In this document: positions 33,765 to 42,036 of the stretch, piece by piece | How the letters are laid out: every line of letters starts with the position of its first letter | How positions within the stretch are numbered: position 1 is the first letter of the stretch | Assembly (NCBI GenBank): GCA_023390175.1 | Contig: JAEWDK010000006.1 | Span: 62,001-126,000 of the forward strand | Length of the DNA stretch: 64,000 bases | Source of the DNA: Bacillota bacterium | Lineage (GTDB): Bacteria > Bacillota > Clostridia > Oscillospirales > Acutalibacteraceae | Direction of reading: 5' to 3' | Translations under genes and position numbers: made by a program | The notes under the pieces: generated by a model | Told to the model about the DNA's origin: nothing | The model's input: the letters and a program-made list of their open reading frames with translations, nothing else | Databases searched by the model: none

Positions 33765-34259
33765 ATGCAAAAAGCTACGAAAGCAGTGGACAACGTTTAT
33801 TATTTAGCACGAATGAAGGCTGCTGAATATAATGATCAGCTGAGCAGCCGCGAAAGTGCCGCGCAGATTGTGTGTATTGAACGTACCAGGCTTGCTAATA
33901 TCGAATTGGGAAACATTAGTCCGCACCCCGAAGAAGTTAACTTGATGGCCAACATTTACAATTCCCCGGAACTTGTCAATTTTTACTGCTCCGGCCAATG
34001 CCCTTTGGGATGCGGCAGGGTAGATAGACTTTCTCCCCGCAACCTGGAAAGCGCTGCTATGAAAATCGAACGCTTAACCCGGAATATTGACGAAATTGCC
34101 CGGGGAATATCGGATATTGCAGAGGATGGCGAGATTACCGCAGAAGAGCGCCCTGCATTTGATCAGAATATCAAGCAACTGGTCGCATTGAAAACATCCA
34201 TCGAGGAATTGATCCTTGTTGCGGAACAGGCGGATTATGGGGAGGGTAAATTGTCATGA
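33765..34259 (+). CDS. early phage protein with XRE-like helix-turn-helix
   Basis: A 164-residue protein. Residues ~20-60 (LSSRESAAQIVCIERTRLAN, IELGNISPHPEEVNLMANIY) look like a degenerate XRE helix-turn-helix, followed by two close cysteine pairs (CSGQCPLGCG) and a C-terminal helix bundle. Likely an early regulator, exact role unknown. TATGGAGGTGG lies upstream. Its stop overlaps the next start (ATGA). Confidence 0.7.
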   Translation: MQKATKAVDNVYYLARMKAAEYNDQLSSRESAAQIVCIERTRLANIELGNISPHPEEVNLMANIYNSPELVNFYCSGQCPLGCGRVDRLSPRNLESAAMKIERLTRNIDEIARGISDIAEDGEITAEERPAFDQNIKQLVALKTSIEELILVAEQADYGEGKLS

Positions 34260-34387
34260 GTGTTATAACCCTAAAAGTGTATATGAATCTTTGCAGGCTT
34301 TACAACTGGACCCCCACATGGGATGGTTTAAAATCCTTCGCTCGTTACAATTGCTGCATAATATTGAGGGGGTTCAAGAAGTTATGA
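34256..34387 (+). CDS. small coupled ORF, 43 aa
   Basis: It begins MSVITLKVYMNLCRLYNWTP. Its ATG overlaps the previous stop (ATGA) with GGGGAGGG ~10 bp upstream, and its stop overlaps the next ATG in the same way. The chain of overlaps is the main evidence that it is translated. No family recognised. Confidence 0.5.
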   Translation: MSVITLKVYMNLCRLYNWTPTWDGLKSFARYNCCIILRGFKKL

Positions 34388-34617
34388 TGTTTTCTCCGCC
34401 GCCCTGCAAGGACTGCGATGGTCGTTACATAGGCTGCCATAATGAAAATGCTTGCCCGGCGTGGCAGGAATGGAAGTCGGAAGAAAAGCGAAAAAATGAA
34501 GAACTGGAAAAGACATTGAGTTCGGAAAAAGTGTTTAAGGAAATGCATTGTGAAAAAGATACTCGTATTTGCCGCCGTAAGCATAACGCGCATGCGCGTG
34601 GGTATCGGATATATTAG
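34384..34617 (+). CDS. small Cys-rich phage protein, 77 aa
   Basis: It has a CKDCDGRYIGCHNENACPAW segment that looks like a zinc site and is seen in many small phage early proteins, followed by a charged helix (SEEKRKNEELEK). The frame is open upstream, but GAGGGGG lies 10 bp before the ATG at 34384. Function unknown. Confidence 0.65.
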   Translation: MMFSPPPCKDCDGRYIGCHNENACPAWQEWKSEEKRKNEELEKTLSSEKVFKEMHCEKDTRICRRKHNAHARGYRIY

Positions 34618-34642
34618 ATTTGATAAGGTTGGGGTGAATGGC

Positions 34643-35077
34643 ATGTATTCAATAACAATTATGATGGGACGGTTGGTCGAGGATCCGGAGCTCAGGCATA
34701 CCGCAAATGATATTGCAGTATGTACATTTCGGATTGCAGTGGACAGGCCATACAAGAGGGACGGAAAGGCGATTGCCGACTTTTTCGATGTAGTTGCCTG
34801 GCGCAACACGGCAGAGTTCGCTTGTAAATACTTTAAAAAAGGTAAACCAATCTTGATTCAGGGGCATCTTGAAACGCGTTCATTTTCCGATAACGACGGG
34901 GGTAAGCGATATCGCACGGAACTTATCGCCGAACAGATCCACTTTGCTGGAGACAGCTCCGGAAGCGGAAGCAAACCGCCATTACCGGATCCGCCACCGT
35001 CTGCGGCGCCTGCGTATTCAAGTGGTAATACTGGAGATTTCGAAGAAATTCCCTCTGATGATGATTTGCCGTTTTAG
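34643..35077 (+). CDS. ssb: phage single-stranded DNA-binding protein
   Basis: A 144-residue SSB. The OB-fold occupies residues 1-~105 (ITIMMGRLVEDPELRHT, AVDRPYKRDG, ADFFDVVAWRNTAEF, GKPILIQGHLETRSF), then a Gly/Pro/Ser-rich linker and the acidic tip DDDLPF that recruits partner proteins. The upstream open frame is discarded because GGGGTGA precedes the ATG at 34643. It supports prophage replication. Confidence 0.93.
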   Translation: MYSITIMMGRLVEDPELRHTANDIAVCTFRIAVDRPYKRDGKAIADFFDVVAWRNTAEFACKYFKKGKPILIQGHLETRSFSDNDGGKRYRTELIAEQIHFAGDSSGSGSKPPLPDPPPSAAPAYSSGNTGDFEEIPSDDDLPF

Positions 35078-35092
35078 TGGGGAGGGATGGCT

Positions 35093-35341
35093 ATGAATGC
35101 AATTCAATTAGAAAATGAAATGAAGCTGCTTGAAAGACATCCACGTTTTTTTGAGCATATCGATGTGGCTATTGTAGCCAATGGATACGGGCATACGGTG
35201 GGAATTTACAGTATTAGGCAACTGGCGAAAGACTGGATGCGCATGGGCAAGGATTACTTCCAGCAGGTATATGGCTTTGATTGGACTCCTTCGGAATCAC
35301 TTCTTAAAGAATGCCGGCGCAGGAAAAGGAGGAAAATATGA
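35093..35341 (+). CDS. hypothetical phage protein, 82 aa
   Basis: A helical protein ending in a strongly basic cluster (KECRRRKRRKI). No family recognised. GGGGAGGG is 7 bp from the ATG at 35093. The stop overlaps the next start. Confidence 0.6.
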   Translation: MNAIQLENEMKLLERHPRFFEHIDVAIVANGYGHTVGIYSIRQLAKDWMRMGKDYFQQVYGFDWTPSESLLKECRRRKRRKI

Positions 35342-36936
35342 AACAGAAATACATATGCAAATGCGGGAAAGTCTTTGAAAAAGATTCTACCGCCGATACT
35401 ACCGGGTATCGTTTTGGCGCGGATTTATCTTCCGAAAATGAATGTTTCGGATGCCATTTTATTATCCCGATTACGGAAGGCTATCCTAATCCGAAGATAG
35501 TTGACTATGAGTGCCGGGCGAGCAAGCGGATTGATTGTCGGACGACTGCTGATTTGCCGCGGTCGCGTGACGGGTTTCATGTTGGCCGGATCCGTACCCT
35601 GGACATGATTTTTGCCCGTGAAATATGGGAATATGCTCACGGCCTTGAGGGACAGGACGGAAACCGTGAGCAAATGGATTTCCGTTCGGCTTGCTTTGGT
35701 GCCGACGGTCGCTATGAGCTGACCCTCTATTTTACCAAGACAAAAGCCGGAATTGCATCCAGCGTCGCCGTATCGGATAGATTCTTTGCCGGCGGATCGG
35801 AACGTCCGGGCATGACGGCCGATCAGGAAAAAGATGTTGTTCTTCGACAAATCAGACAGTCCATTTCTGCGGCGAAAAATCCGCCTGCCCAAATACGCCA
35901 GCCCGATACTCAGGCTGTACCCAGTGGTACTCAAGGTCAGCGTGGTATCGACCAGATTACGCTGGAGATCAATTTTTATAAGCAGCAAACGGCACAGAAT
36001 ATCATCGAAATCGGAAAGCGGCTGATTGAAGCAAAACAGCAGCTGCAACATGGGGAATGGATTCCGTGGTTGCACAATAAGGTGGATTTTTCGGAAATTT
36101 CAGCTCAGAGGTTTATGAGAATCGCGAAAGAATTCGCAAATCCGTCACCGGTGACGGATTTACCCTATACGAAACTTCTGGAACTTTTGCAAGTGCCGGA
36201 AGATGAACGCGAAGAATTTTTGCAGGAAACGCACCTTGTTGATGGGCAGGAAAAGACCGTTTCTGAAATGTCAAAGCGCGAGCTGCAGCAGGCTATAAAA
36301 GAGCGTGACGAGGCGCAGGCTAAAGAAAAACAGGCGCATGAACAGTGTTGGAAGGCTGAAAAGGCTGCTAGTGATGCTAAGGTGCTGCAAGAGCAGAATT
36401 TTAATAATTATATGGTTGCTTTAGGAAAGTTAAAAGATGCGGAAGGGCATGTTACCGCACTGGATGATGCCCGAAAATTAGACCTAAACCGCGTAGGTGA
36501 GCTTGAAAAGCAGATAAAGGAATTGGAATCCCGCCCGGTTGAAGTGGCCGTACAGGAGCCCTCAGAGGTCGAAAAGAAGCAGCTGCGTGACGAGGGTTAC
36601 CATGACGCGGAAAAGTCTTACAAGATTTTACTCGGCCGTGCGCGGGAAGAGCTGGAACAGGCAAAAGCACAGGCCCGTCAGGACGCCGGCCTGGAGCCGG
36701 ATGAACTTGTGGTTGCTGCAGGTTGCTTCCGTGATTCGCTCGATTCTATTTTTGACAACTTTCAGCTAATCCTTCGGCTTTCTCCATCACAGGCAATCGG
36801 CACGGTAATGCCTCCCTGCATCCGGCACTTGAGAGAGCTCGTTTCTGATTTGGAAGACGCGGCAAACATGGCCCGTAACATTTCCCTTGCTGATGAGGAG
36901 TTCGAACTTCCCCCGGCAGATGGGATGGAGCAATAA
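35338..36936 (+). CDS. DUF3102 domain phage protein
   Basis: A 532-residue protein. The N-terminus has a probable zinc motif (CKCGKVF ... CFGCHF). Residues ~210-300 match DUF3102 (INFYKQQTAQNIIEIGKRLIE, LQHGEWIPWL, FSEISAQRFMRIA), a family of phage and plasmid proteins. A long coiled coil (~320-450) and a C-terminal helical domain follow. Often found in early regions, where a ParB-like or nucleoid-binding role has been suggested, but the function is not established. GGAAAAGGAGG precedes the ATG at 35338. Confidence 0.8.
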   Translation: MKQKYICKCGKVFEKDSTADTTGYRFGADLSSENECFGCHFIIPITEGYPNPKIVDYECRASKRIDCRTTADLPRSRDGFHVGRIRTLDMIFAREIWEYAHGLEGQDGNREQMDFRSACFGADGRYELTLYFTKTKAGIASSVAVSDRFFAGGSERPGMTADQEKDVVLRQIRQSISAAKNPPAQIRQPDTQAVPSGTQGQRGIDQITLEINFYKQQTAQNIIEIGKRLIEAKQQLQHGEWIPWLHNKVDFSEISAQRFMRIAKEFANPSPVTDLPYTKLLELLQVPEDEREEFLQETHLVDGQEKTVSEMSKRELQQAIKERDEAQAKEKQAHEQCWKAEKAASDAKVLQEQNFNNYMVALGKLKDAEGHVTALDDARKLDLNRVGELEKQIKELESRPVEVAVQEPSEVEKKQLRDEGYHDAEKSYKILLGRAREELEQAKAQARQDAGLEPDELVVAAGCFRDSLDSIFDNFQLILRLSPSQAIGTVMPPCIRHLRELVSDLEDAANMARNISLADEEFELPPADGMEQ

Positions 36937-36969
36937 AAAAACGGCTCTCCCACGCAAACAGAAGAGCCG
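36934..36969 (-). terminator. minus-strand terminator
   Basis: CGGCTCT/AGAGCCG with a 14-nt loop is followed by TTTTTTT only on the minus strand, so it serves transcription toward the DUF3102 gene. Confidence 0.7.
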
Positions 36970-37045
36970 CAAGTATAAGAAATTTCCACTAGAAGGACTA
37001 AGTGTATAAAAACCAGTCATGTAGTTATTCATTTCTCATAGCACA
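36935..37045 (-). ncRNA. candidate ~110-nt antisense-oriented small RNA
   Basis: A minus-strand promoter (37052-37080) and terminator (36934-36969) bracket this interval opposite the early operon. Its 3' end reaches the stop of the DUF3102 gene. The frame at 37032 that enters the DUF3102 gene is probably a shadow. Possible target: the junction between the DUF3102 gene and downstream genes. Confidence 0.5.
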
Positions 37046-37051
37046 AAAGAT

Positions 37052-37080
37052 ATTGTACGTATATTTATTACAAATTTCAA
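37052..37080 (-). promoter_or_regulatory. promoter of the minus-strand small RNA
   Basis: TTGAAA, 17 bp, TACAAT on the minus strand. Confidence 0.6.
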
Positions 37081-37166
37081 AGGTAATGTTTTCCGGTAAG
37101 TTAAGGTATAAAGTTTAGTCATTACCAATAAGCCGGGTAGAAAATCCACGTGAAAGGAAGTCAATT

Positions 37167-37403
37167 ATGAAAATAATTATTAATGAAAAACTTTATGATA
37201 CTGAAACAGCCGACTTGATTGCGGTCGGAACATTTGTGGAGGTTTACCGTACGAAAAAAGGAAGCTGGTTCAAAAAATCGGATTCAATCTTAGGCCAGGG
37301 ATGCCAAATCATCCCGATTGAGCAAAACGAAGCGAAAAAATTAATTGGAATTCATGCTCCGGATCGATACAACAAATACTTCGGTCAGGTCGAAAAAGCC
37401 TGA
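37167..37403 (+). CDS. hypothetical phage protein, 78 aa
   Basis: A small beta-strand-rich protein (MKIIINEKLYDTETADLIAV, EVYRTKKGSWFKK) resembling small Firmicutes mobile-element proteins that start with a KxYDTexA motif. No assigned function. AAAGGAAGTCAATT precedes the ATG. Confidence 0.65.
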   Translation: MKIIINEKLYDTETADLIAVGTFVEVYRTKKGSWFKKSDSILGQGCQIIPIEQNEAKKLIGIHAPDRYNKYFGQVEKA

Positions 37404-37426
37404 CCCGAAAAGGAAGGTGGCCGCAA

Positions 37427-37795
37427 ATGGAAGAAAAAAAATATGTGCGTAGGATGGCGATTATCGCCGAAGCGGCATGTTACGACGGCGTAGGTAACCT
37501 GCAGGGCAAAACATTTTTAACGCTGCAGATGATTTATACCGCCGGTGCCGAACGCGGCCAGGTAGTTGACAAGCAGTATGTTTTCGAGGGGAATCCCCCT
37601 GATTATCTTCGCCGGGATCTGCTTCGGCTGGGTTACATGGTGGATTCGACAGAAAAGTTAATGGAAATAACAGAGCAACTGATTGGAGTTGTTGTTCGCG
37701 TGTCGCTGACTCAAGATGGCGACACGCTGCACGTTTATATTGATGATTATTATGGAAGAGACAACCCGAAAAAATATAATGCAGTAAATGGGTGA
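37427..37795 (+). CDS. hypothetical phage protein, 122 aa
   Basis: A probable OB-like or beta-barrel protein (TFLTLQMIYTAGAERGQ, VVVRVSLTQDGDTLHVYIDD). Its position between SSB and the primase-helicase suggests a replication or recombination accessory role, but no family is recognised. AAGGAAGGTGG precedes the ATG. It ends just before the primase gene. Confidence 0.6.
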   Translation: MEEKKYVRRMAIIAEAACYDGVGNLQGKTFLTLQMIYTAGAERGQVVDKQYVFEGNPPDYLRRDLLRLGYMVDSTEKLMEITEQLIGVVVRVSLTQDGDTLHVYIDDYYGRDNPKKYNAVNG

Positions 37796-37799
37796 TTTT

Positions 37800-40289
37800 A
37801 TGGGTTTTAATAATATTCCGGTGGAGCTGATTCAGCGCCCACAATGGGTTTGCCACCGTTTTCCAAATAAAATGCCGCTTTGCCCGATACCTGGGGCGGA
37901 CGGTAAGTTGTACCCCGCGCAAGCCAATAACAGCCGCACATGGGGAACCTTCGAGGATGCTGTGAGGGCTGTTGAAAGACAAGATGCAACGGGAATAGGC
38001 TTCGAATTAGGTGATGGAATTTGCGGAGTGGACATAGACCACTGCATCGATGACGGTGAACTGAACGACCTCGCGAAAGACATTGTTGAGGAGCTGCAGA
38101 GCTACACTGAGATTTCCCCCAGTGGTACCGGTATCCATGTTCTGTGCAAAGGGAAGCTGCCTGACCGCGAGGGCCGCAGGGACAGCATGATCGGACTGGA
38201 AATGTATGATTCCGCCCGGTATTTTACGGTTACCGGTAATGTGTTTTGTGATGAGGATGGAATTGCATATCCCCTTCGCGAGTGTACTGCCGAATTGGAT
38301 GCTATACATAAAAAATATCTGACACATGAGCAGACGAAGCAGTTTAGGTTAGGGGAAACCGTTCCCGCTGCGCCTGATTCTGTGAATGTTGATTCTTTCG
38401 ACAAATCAGTTGCTCCTACTATAGTCAGCCCGCCCAGGGCCGTGCAGGAAGAGCGCGTTCGGGATCTAACAGATGATCAGATTCTTGATATTGCATTTAA
38501 GTCGCAAAACGGCAAGGAAATAGAGCAGCTTTTTTACGGTGACTGGAACGGGTCAAAGTATCAGTCCCAAAGCGAGGCTGATTTTGCTCTTGCCAGCTAT
38601 TTGGCCTTTTGGTTTAACTGCGACCTGGATCGTATGGATCGTGTCTTTCGCTGTTCCGGGCTATACCGTAAAAAATGGGACAGGTCTGTCGGCGGCGGCA
38701 GAACATACGGGCAATATACGCTGTCTCATGCCATAAAGGGCAAGGATAAGACGTTTGTTCCGATTGATAGGAGTATCGCAAGGGAAAAGGTTCCGCTGCC
38801 AGAACCCCCGCCAGTGGCTGCAGGGGGCGGGTATTCTCCTCCTACACCTCCACCGTCAAGCGAAGCGAAAGAACCTGAAGAGTCGGAAATCCCGAAAGAC
38901 CCCAAGCTTTATACTTTGGATGATACCGGAAACGCATATCGTTTTCGTGATGCCTTTTGTAAAGAAATCAAGTATGACCACATTAATAAGGTTTGGATGA
39001 TTTGGACGGGCCAGCGCTGGTTTGAGGATCAGACCGGCGATATTAAGCGCCGGGCGGATGATCTGCTGGAGAATCTTCGAAAAGAAGCCAGCCCGGGTGA
39101 AAACAAAGAAGGGGATGAAGTCCTGATGAAACATATTCGCCGTACAAGGTCAAGTAAGGCAAAAAAAGCCATGATTGAGGAAACGCAGCACCTTCCTGGA
39201 ATTCCTATTCTCCCAAACGAGCTTGACCGTTATAAGGATGCTCTGAATGTACAAAACGGTATCGTTGACCTGAAAAGCGGTAAGCTGCGCCCTCATGACA
39301 GGCGCCTGAAAATGTCTTTGCTTGCTGATGTGGAGTATGTCGAGGGAGCAAAGTGTCCGCTTTGGATAAAGTTTTTAGATGAAATTACGCAGGGAGACAA
39401 AGAATTGCAGCTGTATATCCAGCGCATGGTCGGTTATTTTCTGACGGGCTCCACTGCAGAGCAGTGCCTGTTTTTTCTTTACGGGACAGGCTCAAATGGC
39501 AAAAGTACGTTTGTAAATATGGTTAGTTCCTTGTTTGGGGATTATACCAAAAATGCACAGTCAGACACAATTATGAGGGCTGACCGTGGAAATTCTTCTT
39601 CTGCCCGGTCAGATATCGCGCGCCTAAAGAGTGTTCGCCTGGTAACCACATCGGAGCCGTCCGGCGGTTGCGTCCTGGATGAAGCACTGGTCAAGACAAT
39701 GACAGGAGAGGACGTTATCACTGCACGCCGCTTGTATAGTGAGGAATTCCAATTTAAACCCGAGTTTAAGATTGTGATGGCAACCAATGTCAAACCTATC
39801 ATAAAACACAGTGACCACGGCATATGGCGCCGTGTACGGATGCTACCGTTTATTGCACAGATCCCTGATGAGAAAAAGGATATTCATCTTGCTGAGAAGC
39901 TTCAGGCCGAAAGAGCCGGTATCTTCCAGTGGGCGCTACAGGGAGCTGTTGACTGGTACAAGCAGGGTATGCCGGTCTGCAAGACTGTGACGGCTGCCAA
40001 TGAGGAATACCGCCAGGAAATGGATAAAACGAAACAGTTCGTTGATGATTGTATCGTCAGTGCAACGGGATGCACGATACCATCAGGAAGGCTGTACTCT
40101 GTTTATCGCGCCTGGTGTTCCGAACGTGGGGAGCGTTACCCTTCATCACAGAGTAAGTTCTCGCTTGATCTGCAGGATAACTACCACTTTTTTAAGCGAA
40201 AAACAGCCCGGTTTAATGAATTTGTAGACATGGACTTGACCGAAATAGGCAAACAGTTGGCACTGATGACCCCCGCTACCCCCCAATAG
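37800..40289 (+). CDS. phage primase-helicase (AEP-like + D5/SF3 helicase)
   Basis: An 829-residue replication protein. The N-terminal part (~30-180) has the archaeo-eukaryotic primase-like GVDIDHCID and YTEISPSGTGIHVLCKG motifs. A linker rich in Pro/Glu (~330-365) leads to a D5 N-terminal domain (VQNGIVDLKSGKL) and an SF3 helicase with Walker A GTGSNGKST (~562-570), ending in a winged-helix region. It would prime and unwind phage DNA at the origin. The ATG at 37800 has GGTGATTTT before it, while the one at 37788 has no ribosome site. Small iteron-like repeats follow the gene. Confidence 0.9.
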   Translation: MGFNNIPVELIQRPQWVCHRFPNKMPLCPIPGADGKLYPAQANNSRTWGTFEDAVRAVERQDATGIGFELGDGICGVDIDHCIDDGELNDLAKDIVEELQSYTEISPSGTGIHVLCKGKLPDREGRRDSMIGLEMYDSARYFTVTGNVFCDEDGIAYPLRECTAELDAIHKKYLTHEQTKQFRLGETVPAAPDSVNVDSFDKSVAPTIVSPPRAVQEERVRDLTDDQILDIAFKSQNGKEIEQLFYGDWNGSKYQSQSEADFALASYLAFWFNCDLDRMDRVFRCSGLYRKKWDRSVGGGRTYGQYTLSHAIKGKDKTFVPIDRSIAREKVPLPEPPPVAAGGGYSPPTPPPSSEAKEPEESEIPKDPKLYTLDDTGNAYRFRDAFCKEIKYDHINKVWMIWTGQRWFEDQTGDIKRRADDLLENLRKEASPGENKEGDEVLMKHIRRTRSSKAKKAMIEETQHLPGIPILPNELDRYKDALNVQNGIVDLKSGKLRPHDRRLKMSLLADVEYVEGAKCPLWIKFLDEITQGDKELQLYIQRMVGYFLTGSTAEQCLFFLYGTGSNGKSTFVNMVSSLFGDYTKNAQSDTIMRADRGNSSSARSDIARLKSVRLVTTSEPSGGCVLDEALVKTMTGEDVITARRLYSEEFQFKPEFKIVMATNVKPIIKHSDHGIWRRVRMLPFIAQIPDEKKDIHLAEKLQAERAGIFQWALQGAVDWYKQGMPVCKTVTAANEEYRQEMDKTKQFVDDCIVSATGCTIPSGRLYSVYRAWCSERGERYPSSQSKFSLDLQDNYHFFKRKTARFNEFVDMDLTEIGKQLALMTPATPQ

Positions 40290-40381
40290 ATGGAGGGCTG
40301 TGGAAGCTTGGAGGCATGTCCCGAAACTTTTTCCAGTAATTACATAAGCAAAGTTTTATCTAACGTCCTCCATCCCTCCAC

Positions 40382-40457
40382 AAGTATCCACAAAGTTAGT
40401 ATTTATCTATCTTATTTACTTTCTTTAGCTTCCACTTCTATCCATAAGTATCCATAA
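40382..40457 (+). repeat. short TATCCAYAA repeats
   Basis: TATCCACAA at 40384 and TATCCATAA at 40439 and 40449, two of them within AAGTATCCAYAA, lie in the 180-bp gap after the helicase gene. They could be iterons but are few and short. Confidence 0.3.
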
Positions 40458-40470
40458 GGAGGTTATTACA

Positions 40471-40887
40471 ATGAATGATGAAGAGAAAAAGGAAAAATTA
40501 ATGAAATATCTGATTGCTGTTGATAGGTTAAGGCGAAAATGCGACGATGCCGCACGATGGGAAAGCATGAGCTTTTGCTCTTCTGGCGAGGTTAGAGCTC
40601 ATTCCCGCCAGCAAAATCACCCCGATACGATAAAGGACACAGCTATCCAGTCACGCCAGGAATGCGAAGCTCTTGCTGTTGAGGTTCGCAGCCTTCGGCA
40701 GGAACTTGGTAGCGCACTGGCTCTGATGCAGAATGACCGCCTTCGGTCTTTTCTTGAAAGCAAGTATATCGACGGGATGAGCAACCGCCAATTGCAGGAG
40801 CGCAATAGCTATTCAGAGCGTCATATGCGCCGCCTGATGACCGAAGCAGTCAGAGAACTAGACCGATGCAGTTCTTATTTTTCGTAA
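40471..40887 (+). CDS. ArpU/RinA-like late transcription regulator (DUF1492-like)
   Basis: A 138-residue helical protein. The C-terminal ~50 residues (LESKYIDGMSNRQLQERNSYS, ERHMRRLMTEAVREL) resemble sigma-70 region 4, as in the ArpU, RinA and DUF1492 phage regulators that control late genes. The N-terminal half is a coiled coil. It lies last in the early cluster and directly before the late promoter-terminator, the position expected for the activator or antiterminator of the packaging and structural genes. ATAAGGAGG precedes the ATG. Confidence 0.78.
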   Translation: MNDEEKKEKLMKYLIAVDRLRRKCDDAARWESMSFCSSGEVRAHSRQQNHPDTIKDTAIQSRQECEALAVEVRSLRQELGSALALMQNDRLRSFLESKYIDGMSNRQLQERNSYSERHMRRLMTEAVRELDRCSSYFS

Positions 40888-40927
40888 AGATGGCCGCAAA
40901 TGGCCGGATATGTCCGCATTTGTCCTC

Positions 40928-40957
40928 TTGAAAGCAACACCATTATTGACATATAAT
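40928..40957 (+). promoter_or_regulatory. putative late promoter
   Basis: TTGAAA, 18 bp, TATAAT. The start would be near 40964, two to four bases before a terminator stem. It faces the ~20-kb late operon. Confidence 0.65.
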
Positions 40958-40965
40958 AATGCTCA

Positions 40966-40999
40966 GAGAGGTACGCCGACTGGGCGTATCTCTTTTTTT
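40966..40999 (+). terminator. intrinsic terminator immediately after the late promoter
   Basis: GAGGTACGCC pairs fully with GGCGTATCTC (one G-T) over a 5-nt loop, followed by seven Ts. The predicted unregulated transcript is only ~35 nt, as with lambda pR' and tR'. Confidence 0.85.
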
Positions 41000-41121
41000 G
41001 TACCACAAATTCAAAGTTACATCAAATTCAAAGGCACTTTCCATATTCAAACGTACGAAGAAAGTTTTCAACAGAATCTCGCCTAAAGTTCCCGCAACCG
41101 GGGGTTATCCACAAAAGAGCA

Positions 41122-41207
41122 TGGGTTTTCAACCGGAAAACCCAGTTGTGGTGCGGGCCGTGGGTCCTCCCGACCCAGTACTCCTATTGCGGGTCTTGCG
41201 AGGCCCG
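41122..41207 (+). other. cluster of three hairpins in the late leader
   Basis: TGGGTTTTC/GAAAACCCA (41122-41144, 9 bp), TGGGTC/GACCCA (41161-41177) and CGGGTC/GGCCCG (41190-41207) follow one another in the 560-bp gene-free stretch before the terminase genes (40888-41450). None has a T-run. They may be a packaging (cos/pac) site, antitermination RNA or processing signals. Nothing else is recognised in the rest of the gap. Confidence 0.5.
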
Positions 41208-41450
41208 AGGAATACCCGGATTAAAATCAATAAAACCACTTTGAATATTTGAAAACGTGAAAACCCGCCCAGCTAAGGCAAAATTTATGCAATGTGCCGA
41301 AGACAGGCGGATGGCGGGAAAATCCGGTGGAACGAGGCCGTTTCGGCATAATGCCGAAAGAATTGGCACCGATTCTGCTGTGCTTATTGGTTTGGTGGGA
41401 TTGGAACGCAAATTTCGAAAGATTCCTAGGGGGAAGGGGGAAATAACCTT

Positions 41451-42011
41451 ATGGCAGACGAAGAAAAAAGCGAACCGAAAGGCGATTTGTATTTTGAAGG
41501 TGGGACAATCGTTGCCAGCACAAAGTACGCTGCAGCTTATTTCGATGTTACGCCCGCAACCCTAAGCAACTGGGCCAAAGGCGGCTGCCCCCGGTTTAGG
41601 CATGGATTTTGGGATATTAAGGCAGTCAGCGAATGGGAGGCTAACAAAGAAGGGGAGCGTCTGGCTGAGGTTGCAAAGTCGGACCCCGCAAAAATGACAC
41701 CATCTCAGTTGAAAACCCATTATGAAGCTCAGCTGAAACAAGCCCAACTTGAATCCACACGGTTAAAAAATCAGGTTGCCAACGGAGAATATCTTGATAA
41801 AGCGGCTGTGGTAGATGATTTGACTAATTTTTTCGCAATCTTTAAAGCATCGGTTACGGGCCTCGGGCACGAACTGGGACAGGTGGTGGCCGGCTATGTC
41901 GATACCGACGGGGCACGACGGGCGGACAAGCTGATCAACGAAAGGATCAGTGACGCATTGGCTCAAATGTCAGTTGAAGGGGTTTATCAGCCGGAACTTG
42001 ATGAATTGTAA
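41451..42011 (+). CDS. terminase small subunit (Nu1-like)
   Basis: A 186-residue DNA-packaging protein. An N-terminal winged helix-turn-helix (VASTKYAAAYFDVTPATLSN, WAKGGCPRFRHGFWD, residues ~20-55) binds the packaging site. A helical assembly region (~75-110) and a C-terminal domain that contacts the large subunit follow. It resembles lambda Nu1. AAGGGGGAAATAACCTT precedes the ATG. The large subunit follows immediately. Confidence 0.82.
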   Translation: MADEEKSEPKGDLYFEGGTIVASTKYAAAYFDVTPATLSNWAKGGCPRFRHGFWDIKAVSEWEANKEGERLAEVAKSDPAKMTPSQLKTHYEAQLKQAQLESTRLKNQVANGEYLDKAAVVDDLTNFFAIFKASVTGLGHELGQVVAGYVDTDGARRADKLINERISDALAQMSVEGVYQPELDEL

Positions 42012-42036
42012 AAAAACAGCGATGGGAGGAAGCGTG

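Noticed and set aside
36787..37032. 81-codon minus-strand frame starting in the candidate small RNA
   Set aside because: It runs through the terminator into the antisense of the DUF3102 gene, so it is unlikely to be translated in full.
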